This document shows positions 1 to 10,406 of a DNA stretch of 64,000 bases, piece after piece. The notes under the pieces were generated by a model, which was given only the letters and a program-made list of their open reading frames with translations, did not search any database and was not told the origin of the DNA. Each line of letters begins with the position of its first letter. The first letter of the stretch is position 1. The translations under genes were made by a program, and so were the position numbers. Source of the DNA: an uncultured Flavobacteriales bacterium (lineage in GTDB: Bacteria > Bacteroidota > Bacteroidia > Flavobacteriales_D > Sanyastnellaceae); NCBI GenBank assembly GCA_938082505.1, contig CALLLH010000027.1, forward strand, positions 1-64,000. The letters run 5' to 3'.

Positions 1-28
1 TTCCCCGCCTTATCTTCGCGCACCGCGA

Positions 29-116
<88 letters not shown>

Positions 117-120
117 ATTG

Positions 121-154
121 AGAACCCGGTCGAACAGTCCGGGTTCTTGCATTT
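121..154 (+). terminator. Putative intrinsic terminator after tRNA-Ser
   Basis: 9-bp inverted repeat AGAACCCGG...CCGGGTTCT followed by TGCATTT. Confidence 0.6.
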
Positions 155-270
155 CAGCGGGGTACGGCAACATCGTGTACCGAGTACACAATAAATTGAC
201 TTCCAATGGGTTGGGTTAATTTTATGGGTTCAGCACCACCTCAGCTGCAGATCCGAACCCCTTGCCCACC

Positions 271-1359
271 ATGATCATTGGTATCCCCTCCGAAATCAAG
301 CCTTCCGAAAGTCGTGTTGGCATGACGCCAGCCGGCGTGTATGAACTGACCCGCCGCGGCCACACCGTCCTGGTCCAGTCCGGTGCGGGTTCGGGCAGTG
401 GGTTTTCCGATGCGGATTATTCCGGCGTGGGTGCTGAATTGAAAGGATCGATCGCTGAAGTCTATGCGGAAGCGGAGATGATCGTCAAGGTCAAGGAGCC
501 GATCGAGTCCGAGTATGGCTTGATTCGACCCGGTCAGGTGGTGTTCACCTATTTCCATTTCGCATCTTCTGCCCCGTTGACGGAAGCGATGGTGTCGAGT
601 GGCGCCATCTGCATTGCCTACGAGACGGTCGAGGACAAGGATGGCTCGCTCCCCCTGTTGACTCCGATGTCGGAGGTGGCCGGACGGATGGCGATCCAGC
701 AGGGCGCCAAATACCTGGAGAAGCCACGCAAGGGACGCGGCGTGTTGCTCGGGGGTGTTCCCGGAGTGCCTCCCGGGCGTGTGCTCGTTTTGGGTGCGGG
801 CGTGGCGGGAACCCAGGCGGCCAAAATGGCGGCGGGCTTGGGTGCGCATGTGACCATCATGGACATCAACATGGCCCGGCTGCGGCAGCTCAATGATTTC
901 ATGCCGCACCACGTGGTCACCGAATATTCCAATGCCTACAACATCAGGCAGGCCATCGCCACACATGACCTCATTGTGGGCGCTGTCCTGCTGAAGGGCG
1001 GCAGGGCACCACATTTGATCAACCGCGAGATGCTGTCGGAGATGCGGCCCGGTACGGTCATCGTGGACATCGCTGTGGACCAGGGCGGTTGTATCGAGAC
1101 CACACGGCCCACGACGCATGATGACCCGGTGTACATCGTGGATGACGTGGTGCATTACTGCGTCGCCAACATGCCCGGTGCGGTGCCGTACACCTCCACC
1201 CTCGCCTTGACCAATGTGACCTTGCCGTTTGTGATTGCCCTCTCTGAGAAGGGTTGGCAAACCGCCTGCAAGGAAGATGCGGCGCTGGCCAAAGGGCTCA
1301 ACATCTGTGAGGGCGACATTGTATATGCCGCCGTGGAGACGGCCTTCGCACCGGCCTGA
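271..1359 (+). CDS. ald: Alanine dehydrogenase
   Basis: [26 protein letters not shown]... and [28 protein letters not shown] Rossmann motif; ATG at 271 preferred over TTG at 262. Confidence 0.95.
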   Translation: MIIGIPSEIKPSESRVGMTPAGVYELTRRGHTVLVQSGAGSGSGFSDADYSGVGAELKGSIAEVYAEAEMIVKVKEPIESEYGLIRPGQVVFTYFHFASSAPLTEAMVSSGAICIAYETVEDKDGSLPLLTPMSEVAGRMAIQQGAKYLEKPRKGRGVLLGGVPGVPPGRVLVLGAGVAGTQAAKMAAGLGAHVTIMDINMARLRQLNDFMPHHVVTEYSNAYNIRQAIATHDLIVGAVLLKGGRAPHLINREMLSEMRPGTVIVDIAVDQGGCIETTRPTTHDDPVYIVDDVVHYCVANMPGAVPYTSTLALTNVTLPFVIALSEKGWQTACKEDAALAKGLNICEGDIVYAAVETAFAPA

Positions 1360-1433
1360 AGCCGCATCGCATCCCCGTCGCCTGTGCAATAGCCGCGCTG
1401 GACCGTGTCGTATCTTTTCGTTCAACCAGAGAT

Positions 1434-3542
1434 GTGATGAGGCGTGTATTTATTTTCTTGATGTGGTCCAGTTTGCTTTCGGTTCAAGGACAGACTTGGC
1501 AGCTGTCGTGGAGCGATGAATTCTCCGGAGCCGCCATCGACAACAGCAAATGGGGCTATGATATCGGGACCGGTGCCGCGCAGGGATTGTGGGGATGGGG
1601 CAACGGAGAACTCCAGTATTACACGGACCACACGGACAACGCCCGTCTGGAGAACGGCCATCTCATCATCGCTGCGCTCGAAGAGAATTTTGCGGGCAGC
1701 AGTTACACTTCTGCAAGGATGGTGACCCGCGACAAATTCAGCCAGACGTATGGCAAATTCGAGGCGCGCATCGATCTGCCCACAGGTCAGGGCATTTGGC
1801 CCGCATTCTGGATGCTGCGCGAGAACAACCCCTGGCCGGGGGAGATCGACATCATGGAGATTGTGGGCAATGCGCCCGGCAGCTGCCATGGTACGGCCCA
1901 TTGGGGAGAAGTCGGTTCCGTCGTCTCTTCCGGGGGTGTCGCGTATTCAACAGATTGGACGACGACATTTCATACTTACACTGTGGAATGGTGGCCCGAC
2001 CACATCCGATGGTCGGTGGACGGTCAGGTGTACTTCGAATTGGACCGGACCCAGGTTTCGCCCGCCAATCCCTGGCTCTTTGCTGAAGACTACCACATGC
2101 TGCTCAATGTGGCTGTCGGTGGCATGTGGCCCGGTTCTCCGGACGCCAGCACGGTATTCCCACAGGAGATGGTGGTGGATTGGGTGAGGGTCTACGAACA
2201 TGTCCCCGAGCCGCAGCCCGTGACGTTCAGGGTGAACCTCAGCGAGGAGAACTTGGGTCCTGGCGACCTGGTGTACGTCACCGGAGCATTTGACAATTGG
2301 GCCGGCAGCACCCATGCGCTATCCGCGGGTGCTGATGGCATCTGGTCCGCCACATTGGACCTGCCACAGGGCATCCATGAATACAAGTTCACCATCAACG
2401 GTTGGGCTGGTCAACAGGAGTCCTTCCCTCCGGGTGCCCCGGGCACATTGACGTCCTTCGGGAGCACCGAGACGTTCGTCAATCGTTTTGTCGACGTGGC
2501 GTGGGATGCCATCGTGACCGATGCGGACTGCTTCTCCTCTTCCGAGGGGTGCCCCGGAACGGGCGGCAGCGGATGCACAGACCCGGATGCGGCGAACTAC
2601 AGTGCAGCTGCGACGGTTCATGATGGCAGTTGTGTCTATGCCGTGCAGTTTTCCGTGGACCTCAACGAAGAAAATGCAGCCGGCCAGGTGGCTTACGTCA
2701 ATGGTACGTTCAACAGCTGGTGCGGTGATTGCGCGCCGATGAACGATTCGGACGGCGATGGGATTTGGGAGGCCAGCGTCATTTTGCCCCCAGGTGAACA
2801 CCAATTCAAATTCACGACCAATGCGTGGAGCGGTCTGATCGAGACGTTTGCGGTCGGGACTTCCTGCACGCAGACGACATACGATGGTCCCAATGTCTAT
2901 ACGAATCGGGTGTTCGACGTCGGGTCCGCCCCGGTTGACCTCGGTACGGTCTGTTTCAATTCCTGTGAGGCCTGTTTGCCTGTCGACCCCGTTTTCCACG
3001 AAGTCACCTTCCGGGTCAACATGCCGGATGCCACCATGGAGGCCCTGATCGAAGTCGGTGGCCAGTCGTATCCGATGACCCATGCACTGTGGGGGGCCAA
3101 AGAAGCCACAGTACTGGTGCCCGGCGGCGTCCCTTTGTCCTATCGCTTCGGGACTCCATCGGCTGCCGGCACGGCATGGGAGTCGCTGCCGTCCCCTTGC
3201 GGTGCAGGGGGATACCGCACCATTACAGTGGCTTCCGACCTGCAAATGGAGGCGGTCTGTTTTACGGAATGTGAGGCGTGCTTGGGTTGTGCAGATCCGT
3301 TTGCATCGAACTACGATCCACTGGCCCACCCCGACTCTCCGGCCAGTCTTTGCAGCGGACAGGCCGAATCGGGCTGTACTTATCCCGAGGGTTCCAATTT
3401 CAGCGCTGAGGCTGTGTGGGATGACGGCACCTGCACCTTTGATCTGTCGACCTCCGACTGTCCCGACAACAATGGAGACGGATTGGTTGGCGTCAATGAC
3501 GTGTTGATTCTACTGTCTGCCTTCGGAGATGTTTGCGAGTGA
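1434..3542 (+). CDS. Secreted GH16 family glycoside hydrolase (laminarinase-like) with CBM/E-set-like repeats, Cys modules and C-terminal dockerin-like tail
   Basis: Signal peptide; GH16 catalytic motif GEIDIMEIVGN; two repeats VTFRVNLSEENLGPGDLVYVTGAFDNW.../VQFSVDLNEENAAGQVAYVNGTFNSW; modules GCTDPDAANYSAAATVHDGSC; tail CPDNNGDGLVGVNDVLILLSAFGDVCE*. Confidence 0.9.
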   Translation: MMRRVFIFLMWSSLLSVQGQTWQLSWSDEFSGAAIDNSKWGYDIGTGAAQGLWGWGNGELQYYTDHTDNARLENGHLIIAALEENFAGSSYTSARMVTRDKFSQTYGKFEARIDLPTGQGIWPAFWMLRENNPWPGEIDIMEIVGNAPGSCHGTAHWGEVGSVVSSGGVAYSTDWTTTFHTYTVEWWPDHIRWSVDGQVYFELDRTQVSPANPWLFAEDYHMLLNVAVGGMWPGSPDASTVFPQEMVVDWVRVYEHVPEPQPVTFRVNLSEENLGPGDLVYVTGAFDNWAGSTHALSAGADGIWSATLDLPQGIHEYKFTINGWAGQQESFPPGAPGTLTSFGSTETFVNRFVDVAWDAIVTDADCFSSSEGCPGTGGSGCTDPDAANYSAAATVHDGSCVYAVQFSVDLNEENAAGQVAYVNGTFNSWCGDCAPMNDSDGDGIWEASVILPPGEHQFKFTTNAWSGLIETFAVGTSCTQTTYDGPNVYTNRVFDVGSAPVDLGTVCFNSCEACLPVDPVFHEVTFRVNMPDATMEALIEVGGQSYPMTHALWGAKEATVLVPGGVPLSYRFGTPSAAGTAWESLPSPCGAGGYRTITVASDLQMEAVCFTECEACLGCADPFASNYDPLAHPDSPASLCSGQAESGCTYPEGSNFSAEAVWDDGTCTFDLSTSDCPDNNGDGLVGVNDVLILLSAFGDVCE

Positions 3543-3568
3543 TATGGCCGGGGTCTAGATTGCCCCCG

Positions 3569-4129
3569 ATGCTCACACCGACAGCGGATCGTTGGTCCTT
3601 CCTGGTCAATTTCTTCAAGGCCCCCCTGCGAAATGCAAGCGTGGCGCCCAGCAGCAAAGTCGCTGCGCGCAACATGCTCAGGGGCTTGGACCTTGAGGCC
3701 CTTGAATTCGTGGTGGAACTCGGACCGGGAACCGGCAGTTTCACGCGGGAATTGTACGCCCGGCTTCCCGAGCGGTGCAAAGTGCTCGTGATCGAGCTCG
3801 ATTCAGGTTATGTCAGGCGATTGCAGGAACAGTATGGCGGCCGTTTCGACATCGTGCAGGCCAGTGCGTGTGAATTTGATGCCTTGGTCTTGGAAAGGGG
3901 TTGGCCACGTGTGGACCTGATCATCTCGGGCTTGCCCTTCGTGCTGCCCGAGCCGGTGAAGGCCTCCCTGTGGTCGGCGCTGAAGCGTCAAACCCAACAG
4001 GGCACCGTCTATCGGTGGTTCACTTACATGCCGCCCCTGATGAAGCGGCATTATCGGGAGTTCGATATGAACCTGGTCCGCCGTGTCTGGGCGAACCTCC
4101 CCCCCATGTGGATATACTCGGTGAATTGA
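3569..4129 (+). CDS. SAM-dependent methyltransferase (phospholipid N-methyltransferase / KsgA-like fold)
   Basis: VVELGPGTGSFTRELYARLPERCKVLVIELDSGYVRRLQ motif I; start MLTPTADRW. Confidence 0.75.
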   Translation: MLTPTADRWSFLVNFFKAPLRNASVAPSSKVAARNMLRGLDLEALEFVVELGPGTGSFTRELYARLPERCKVLVIELDSGYVRRLQEQYGGRFDIVQASACEFDALVLERGWPRVDLIISGLPFVLPEPVKASLWSALKRQTQQGTVYRWFTYMPPLMKRHYREFDMNLVRRVWANLPPMWIYSVN

Positions 4130-4189
4130 CCCCACGGGCGGCCTGGGGCTGCTGCATCCGGCATTGAAATCCTGATGCGCTTGGGTTGT

Positions 4190-4654
4190 TCAGGATTTGT
4201 TGCGGGCGGAAACGCCGTGTTCGATCCAGTCTTTGAAGTCGTCCATGAAGCGCTGGCTCGTTTTCCGGAACATGCCCGGCAGCATGAGTCCCATGGCCTT
4301 CATGAACAGGGCGTCGAATTCGAATTCGCTCTCGCTGCGCCATTCCGTGCGCCCATCACCGAGGTCCTTGAAGAAGTTGCGCTGAACATTCCGCACTCCC
4401 TCCATGTCGTACCGGCCGTGGAAATGGTGGGGCAGGCCATTGTCTGTGATGGTCTCGATCATCGTCATGTCCCGGCCGCGGTTCTGGTAGTGCAACACTG
4501 CGGTTGAACCATCTGCTCCAGGGGCTCCCTCCTGCTCCTTCAGACTGACGAATCCCCGCTGCCAATCGCCAATCTGGTGCCGGTCCCCGAAGACTGCGAC
4601 CACCTCCTCAACGGACTTTTCGAGTACGATAATGTTGCTGTATTTCAGTCCCAC
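4190..4654 (-). CDS. SRPBCC-family (polyketide cyclase-like) protein
   Basis: Small START-like fold: MGLKYSNIIVLEKSVEEVVAVFGDRHQIGDWQRGFVSLK...WRSESEFEF. Confidence 0.7.
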   Translation of the reverse strand: MGLKYSNIIVLEKSVEEVVAVFGDRHQIGDWQRGFVSLKEQEGAPGADGSTAVLHYQNRGRDMTMIETITDNGLPHHFHGRYDMEGVRNVQRNFFKDLGDGRTEWRSESEFEFDALFMKAMGLMLPGMFRKTSQRFMDDFKDWIEHGVSARNKS

Positions 4655-4683
4655 GACATTCGAGTTCCGTGGAAGTTAAGGCG

Positions 4684-7600
4684 ATGTTCATGCAACCTTC
4701 AGTTCTTGCACCGGTTAAGACTGCGTACCTTTCGCATGCCTTGGATTTGAAGCTTTACCTGCGTCTTTGCTTGCTCTTGTCAGGCTCTTGGGCTACCGGC
4801 CTTTTCGGGCAGGTGGTCATCAATGAGTTCTCCTGCTCCAACTATTCGTTGAATGTTGCCGGCAACAATGAGGATTTCGTCGAGTTGTACAACACGACAG
4901 GAGGTCCGATAGACCTCGGTGGTTGGTTCATGTCCGACGATGTAGATGACCCGACCAAATTCGAGATTCCCGCAGGCACGGTGGTTCCACCCAATGGTTT
5001 TCTGACCATCATCTGCAGCGGCGAGGCCCAAGCGGGCAACCTGTATGCCGGAGGCTTCCTCAACACCAATTTCAGGATTCACCAATGCAAGCAGGAATCC
5101 GTGGTCCTCGCGGATGCGAGCGGCGCCATTGTTGAGAGCTACACATACGGGACGGACATTTCCACCAACCAGGAGGACCACAGCTGGGCGCGGGCAGCAG
5201 ATGGCCTCGGGGATTGGAAGGTCTGCACCGATCCGACACCCAACGGAGCCAATGGGGCATCCCTCGCATCCATGTACGACGGCTATGCGCCCATGCCCGT
5301 GATGAGTGAGGCCCCTGGATACCATGCCGACGCATTCTCCCTTGACATCAGTGCAGCGCCGGGGATGGAGATCTACTACACGCTCGACGGCTACAAGCCT
5401 ACGGCATCGAGTCTGCCCTATGTGTTGCCCATCGGCCTGTTCGAAACTGTGGTGGTGAGGGCCGTGGTCGTGGATCCGTCCGGGCTCTTGGCGCCCAGCT
5501 TCACCGAGACGAACACGTTCTTTTTCGGGGCGGACCAGCATTCGATCCGCATTGTCAGTGTCAGCGGGGATGGTCTCGAGGATGGCGCATGGTTCGGCGA
5601 TGAGCCCATGCACATCGAGTTCTTCCATGAAGACGGCACCTTCTGGGTGGAGGCCGAAGGCGACTCGAATGAACACGGCAACGATTCCAATGCATACCCG
5701 CAGAAGGGCTTCGACTACATTACACGGGACCAGATGGGGTATGACGATGTTGTCGATGCCGAGCTGTTCCATGTAAAGAACCGCGGGAAATTCCAGCGCC
5801 TCATCTTCAAAGCGGCGGCGAATGACAATTACCCTTTCTCAGGAGGAGCCCACATCCGGGATGCCTACTGCCAGACGCTGAGCGACCGGGCGGACCTGCA
5901 CGTGGACGAACGCACGAGTGAGAGCTGCGTGTTGTACATCAACGGCCAGTACTGGGGCGTTTATGAGTACCGGGAAAAGGTGGATGACAGCGATTTCACG
6001 AACCGCTACTACGACCAGGGGCGCTACGACATCGATTTCCTGAAGACCTGGGGAGGCACGTGGGAGGAGTATGGCGATGGTGCGGATTGGTATACCCTGG
6101 TGGATTTCATCACCACCAATGACATGACCGATGCCGACAATTACGAAGAGGCCGTATCGGAGTTGAATGAGATGTCGCTCATCGATTATTTCATTCTGAA
6201 CAGCTATGTGGTGTGTGCAGACTGGTTGAATTGGAACACGGCCTGGTGGAGGGGGCGAAATGAGGACGGCGATGGGCGCCGTTGGCGTTATGCCCTCTGG
6301 GACCTCGACAACACCTTCGGACATGGGGCCAACTATACCGGCCTGCCCAATACCGGTTCCGATGCCGACCCCTGCAACCCTGAGTCGATGGGTGATGTGG
6401 GCGGCCAAGGACACATTCCCGTGCTCAACGCACTCATGGAAAATGAAACGTTCTGGGCGACGTACATCAACCGATGGGCCGATCTCGGCAACACCCATTT
6501 CAGTTGTGACAACATGCACGCTGTACTGGACAGCATGATCACGGTCATCGACCCCGAGATGCCAAGGCAAATGGAGCGTTGGGGTGGTGATTACGCCACG
6601 TGGCAATCCGAGGTGCAGGAGATCCACGACTTCATCGATGAGCGCTGCAATGACACGGTTCTCGAAGGCATGGAGGACTGCTATGAGGTGGAGCCCGTCG
6701 ACCTGACCCTTCTCATTGATGGATGCGGTGAAATCGAATTGAACTCGTTGGACATCAGCCCCGACATGGTGCCCTACACCGGATGGTATTTCGCCGATGT
6801 GCCGATCACCCTCGATGCGGTGGAACTGTGTGATGGTGCGGAATTCCTGTATTGGGAAGTGGTCTCTGGAGACCTCGTGCTCGACGACATCATGGACAGT
6901 TCCATGACGGTGCTGTTGGGAGGCGATGTGACCCTCATGGCCCATTTCGGGGAGCCCGTGCCGCCGGAAGTCATCATTTTCGAAGTGGAGCCTGCCGGCA
7001 CAGGCAACATCAGCCTGAACGGAGTGGTGATCGGCCCTTACCCCTCAGAACAGGAACTGTTCGATGGAGCGCACGATATCGCGGCCTCTCCGATTCCATG
7101 GTGGACATTCACCCATTGGACACTCGATGCGAATTCCATCACGCCGGACCAGATCGCGCCCATCGCGGAACTGCAAGTGGACACTGGAGGTACCGTGGTC
7201 GCCCACTTCGAATATGTCGAGCACGTCGACCTCGTGGTCGAAGTGGAACCTGCCGGAGCAGGCATTGTCAAGGTGGTGGGTCGCGCCAACGTTTCCGATT
7301 ACTGGACGGACAGTTTCGTAGTGGATGGTCCCCAGGCCTTCATTGCCCAGGAAGGGAGCGATTGGAAGTTCAGCTATTGGGAAGTGGAAGGCGCTTTGTC
7401 CAACTCCTCCCTGCAGTCGGCCGAGCTGGGCGTGGAATTGCCTGCGGATGGGCCGGTTCGTGTGGTGGGGCATTTCGAGGAAATGGAACTTCAGCTGTAT
7501 GTCCCGAATGCCTTCTCCCCGAACAACGACGGCGTCAACGACGCTTTCCGGCCGCTGGGACAGGCTTTTGGTGCCACCGACTATCGTTTCGAGGTCTACA

Positions 7601-7782
7601 ACCGATGGGGTGAAGTGGTCTTCTCCTCCACCGATCCGGATGAGGCCTGGCTCGGACAGGACCAGCGCGGTGACGGGACGCACTATGTCAAGGACGGGGC
7701 CTATGCCTGGTATGTCCAGGTGCGCTGGACGCACGGCAATTACCCCGAACAATTCAGGGGCACGCTCACGGTGGTGCGCTGA
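4684..7782 (+). CDS. Secreted CotH kinase-family protein with lamin-tail domain and gliding-motility-type (T9SS type B) C-terminal domain
   Basis: Lamin-tail-like VVINEFSCSNYS...DFVELYNTTGGPIDLGGWFMSD; CotH-like SCVLYINGQYWGVYEYREKVDDSDF...WRYALWDLDNTFG; C-terminus VPNAFSPNNDGVNDAFRP...YNRWGEVVF. Confidence 0.85.
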   Translation: MFMQPSVLAPVKTAYLSHALDLKLYLRLCLLLSGSWATGLFGQVVINEFSCSNYSLNVAGNNEDFVELYNTTGGPIDLGGWFMSDDVDDPTKFEIPAGTVVPPNGFLTIICSGEAQAGNLYAGGFLNTNFRIHQCKQESVVLADASGAIVESYTYGTDISTNQEDHSWARAADGLGDWKVCTDPTPNGANGASLASMYDGYAPMPVMSEAPGYHADAFSLDISAAPGMEIYYTLDGYKPTASSLPYVLPIGLFETVVVRAVVVDPSGLLAPSFTETNTFFFGADQHSIRIVSVSGDGLEDGAWFGDEPMHIEFFHEDGTFWVEAEGDSNEHGNDSNAYPQKGFDYITRDQMGYDDVVDAELFHVKNRGKFQRLIFKAAANDNYPFSGGAHIRDAYCQTLSDRADLHVDERTSESCVLYINGQYWGVYEYREKVDDSDFTNRYYDQGRYDIDFLKTWGGTWEEYGDGADWYTLVDFITTNDMTDADNYEEAVSELNEMSLIDYFILNSYVVCADWLNWNTAWWRGRNEDGDGRRWRYALWDLDNTFGHGANYTGLPNTGSDADPCNPESMGDVGGQGHIPVLNALMENETFWATYINRWADLGNTHFSCDNMHAVLDSMITVIDPEMPRQMERWGGDYATWQSEVQEIHDFIDERCNDTVLEGMEDCYEVEPVDLTLLIDGCGEIELNSLDISPDMVPYTGWYFADVPITLDAVELCDGAEFLYWEVVSGDLVLDDIMDSSMTVLLGGDVTLMAHFGEPVPPEVIIFEVEPAGTGNISLNGVVIGPYPSEQELFDGAHDIAASPIPWWTFTHWTLDANSITPDQIAPIAELQVDTGGTVVAHFEYVEHVDLVVEVEPAGAGIVKVVGRANVSDYWTDSFVVDGPQAFIAQEGSDWKFSYWEVEGALSNSSLQSAELGVELPADGPVRVVGHFEEMELQLYVPNAFSPNNDGVNDAFRPLGQAFGATDYRFEVYNRWGEVVFSSTDPDEAWLGQDQRGDGTHYVKDGAYAWYVQVRWTHGNYPEQFRGTLTVVR

Positions 7783-7788
7783 GAGGAC

Positions 7789-8313
7789 TCAGTCCTTTTT
7801 CTCTCCAACGAACCAATCCTCCTTGCGGTCGAACAGGACGTTGAATGTCGTCAGGGAACCGTAGCATCGGGTGATGTACTGTTGGAGGTTCACCTTGTCC
7901 TCATCGCTGAGCTTCGCGTGGCTGTTGATGTTCTGTTCGAGAACGCGGAGCCGGTCACGGAGCAGGACGATCTTGTGGAAGAAGGTCTCGATGGGCACTT
8001 CTTTTGACTTCAGGCCTTCTTCGCCTGGACGCAATTCCATGACGCCGCCTTCCCACCTGTCCCCCAATTCGACAGGACCCGGGGATTCCATGTATTGATC
8101 AAAGACGTTCTCCACGGCGGCGATGACGTCCTCGAGGGCAATGCCCCCTGAACTTGCCGGTGCGGGTTCCATGACCTCATAGGACTCATAGGTCTTGGCC
8201 AGCTCCTTCTCGCCATGTTCCTGGAAGAAAATGCGCCAGGCTGCGCCTGACTCTCCAAAAATCGCGCCCTCTCCGTATTTGGGGTGGGCGATGCGTGCTC
8301 CGATACCAATCAT
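7789..8313 (-). CDS. Conserved hypothetical protein
   Basis: Intact 174-aa ORF in a gap between genes; N-terminal IGARIAHPKYGEGAIFGESG resembles the small beta-domain in UvrD-type C-termini. Confidence 0.65.
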   Translation of the reverse strand: MIGIGARIAHPKYGEGAIFGESGAAWRIFFQEHGEKELAKTYESYEVMEPAPASSGGIALEDVIAAVENVFDQYMESPGPVELGDRWEGGVMELRPGEEGLKSKEVPIETFFHKIVLLRDRLRVLEQNINSHAKLSDEDKVNLQQYITRCYGSLTTFNVLFDRKEDWFVGEKKD

Positions 8314-8404
8314 GATGCTAAGATGTGTTGCGGGTCAATCCATCAAACAGTGCCGATGCAGTCGAAATGAACACAGGCCCGTCGAAGCCTTAGATTTGCA
8401 GGTC

Positions 8405-9403
8405 ATGCAGGACGACGCACTCAAGACATTGCCCAAGGTGGAATTGCACTGCCATCTGGAGTTGACAGCGCGTCATGCATTGCTCAAGGAATTGCTGGCG
8501 ATGCGAGGAAAGACGATGGATGACGCACAATTCCGTCGAGACTATCTCATCACGGAGCCGGTGGGTGACCTTCCCACCTTGCTCAACATTTTCCTCGGTC
8601 ACCGGGACCTGCTGGACTCACCCGAAATCGTGGAGCGCATGACATACGAGTGCTGTGAGGACATGGCCGCCAACGGGGTGCGTCTCCTGGAACTGCGCTA
8701 TGCGCCCAGCTTTCTGTGTGATGCCCATGCCAGCCTCACACCGGACAGCATGCATGCCGCTGTGCTCAGGGGTGTAGCGCGGGCGGAGCGGGACTTTCCC
8801 CTTGCTGTGGGCCTCATTTGTCTGCTTCAGAGGATCAAGACGGTCGAGGAAAACCGGTACTGGTTGGACTTCGCCATCGAGAAGAAATCAGATTTCCTTG
8901 CGGTCGATCTGGCGGACAATGAATTGGCCTTCGGTCCGGAACCGTTCATTCCGCTGTTCGAGCGGGCCAAATCGGAAGGGTTCCACGTCACCATTCATGC
9001 CGGCGAGGCTGAGGGCCCCCAGGCAGCGCGCAACATCCGCAATTCGATTGAGATGCTGCACGCTGACCGCATAGGCCATGGTGTTCGCATCCTCGAGGAT
9101 CCAGAGGTGCTGGAGTTTGTTCGGGAACGCGGAACGGTCCTGGAGCTGTGCCCCACGTCGAATTGGTTGAGCGGAGTGTGCCCGACAAGGGAGGCCCATC
9201 CTTTCCGCGCCATCATGGAAGCCGGAATCCGGACCACCGTCAATACCGACGACCCCGGCATCATGAACATCGACATCATGGATGAGTACCGGTTGCTGCG
9301 CGATGGCATGGGGTTCACACAGGCCGAATTCGAACAGATCAACACGTGGGGTCGTGAGGCCTGTTTCATCCCGGAGGGGCGCAAGGCCGAAGTCTGGCCC
9401 TGA
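8405..9403 (+). CDS. add: Adenosine deaminase
   Basis: LPKVELHCHLELT, HVTIHAGEAEGP, RIGHGVRILEDPEV, VNTDDPGIMNID metal/substrate motifs. Confidence 0.93.
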   Translation: MQDDALKTLPKVELHCHLELTARHALLKELLAMRGKTMDDAQFRRDYLITEPVGDLPTLLNIFLGHRDLLDSPEIVERMTYECCEDMAANGVRLLELRYAPSFLCDAHASLTPDSMHAAVLRGVARAERDFPLAVGLICLLQRIKTVEENRYWLDFAIEKKSDFLAVDLADNELAFGPEPFIPLFERAKSEGFHVTIHAGEAEGPQAARNIRNSIEMLHADRIGHGVRILEDPEVLEFVRERGTVLELCPTSNWLSGVCPTREAHPFRAIMEAGIRTTVNTDDPGIMNIDIMDEYRLLRDGMGFTQAEFEQINTWGREACFIPEGRKAEVWP

Positions 9404-10231
9404 TCAACGCGGAAAGAGATCCGGTCGGCGCAACCTGAGCAGTGGGCGCCACATCGGGGCCATGTACACGAGCCGGGCTTTGTTCACCTTCTCTGCGTTG
9501 AATTCAGCATAGAAACGGTCTACCCCGGGATCCGCGCTGCCTCCGAAATCAAAGCATCCATCGCCCTGAGCGGCTGCATGACGCTGCGCCGTACCGATGA
9601 GAAGCACCGTGGCGCGGCTGGTGTCTCCTGGTGTCGCATTCCTGAATTGCCCTCCGAACCCATAGATGCAGCGCCCATCGTCCGATCCATGGAACAAGCC
9701 TCCGGCCAGGGTCTCCTCTGCCGCATTGGTGATTTCCCAGGCCTGCGTCCCGGGTTCCTTGAGCAATTCGCTCATCAGCCTTTCCAGGGGTTCGGCATCA
9801 CTCGACAGGCCCTTCCTGGTCCGCGAGGCCTGATGCAGGGCCACGAGGGAGCGCACATCGCGAATGCGGTGGACCTGCATCCCCTCGCGCTCAGCCCGGT
9901 TGAACTGCTTGCGGCGGTGTGCCGGCCAGGCCGCAATCGGGTCTTCTTGTCCGGTCAGGGCGACTTGGCGGGTATGCCGCTCCAGGGTCCAGCATCCTGG
10001 CGGCAGGCTTTCTGGTGCGGGAATGCCCGGCGCCAGATCCAACACCACCAGGGGTGCCGGAGGTGCGGCCAGCAATCGGAGGATGGCGGGAGTGTCGGCA
10101 TGGGCTCCAATGTCCTGCGCCCATGGAGGCGTGGCCCAGGCCCTCAGCCCGAACCGCATGGCCAACGGTGTCCGCCTTCCGGCCTCGTCATGCACGCCTT
10201 CCAAAAAGGCCCGATCCCACGCGGCATTCAT
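9404..10231 (-). CDS. FemAB/GNAT-like acyltransferase
   Basis: RRKQFNRAEREGMQVHRI..., ETLAGGLFHGSDDGRCIYGFGGQFRNATPGDTSRATVLLIGTAQRHAAAQGDGCFDFGGS. Confidence 0.65.
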   Translation of the reverse strand: MNAAWDRAFLEGVHDEAGRRTPLAMRFGLRAWATPPWAQDIGAHADTPAILRLLAAPPAPLVVLDLAPGIPAPESLPPGCWTLERHTRQVALTGQEDPIAAWPAHRRKQFNRAEREGMQVHRIRDVRSLVALHQASRTRKGLSSDAEPLERLMSELLKEPGTQAWEITNAAEETLAGGLFHGSDDGRCIYGFGGQFRNATPGDTSRATVLLIGTAQRHAAAQGDGCFDFGGSADPGVDRFYAEFNAEKVNKARLVYMAPMWRPLLRLRRPDLFPR

Positions 10232-10406
10232 GCCGCAAAGATGCGATGGTCAATCTTTCCGACATCTCTGTCGTCCAAGATCACATCCAACTCAAACCCG
10301 GTCACTGTGCCCGCATCTTCATCAGTTACTGGAGGGACCTGGCGGCCGTGGAGGAATAGAGCCGTCACGTGTTCCATTGAGCAGACCCGCTGGTTCCGCC
10401 GTGGAT

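Noticed and set aside
241-1425. 394-aa minus-strand ORF
   Set aside because: Exact antisense shadow of alanine dehydrogenase; no recognisable motif.
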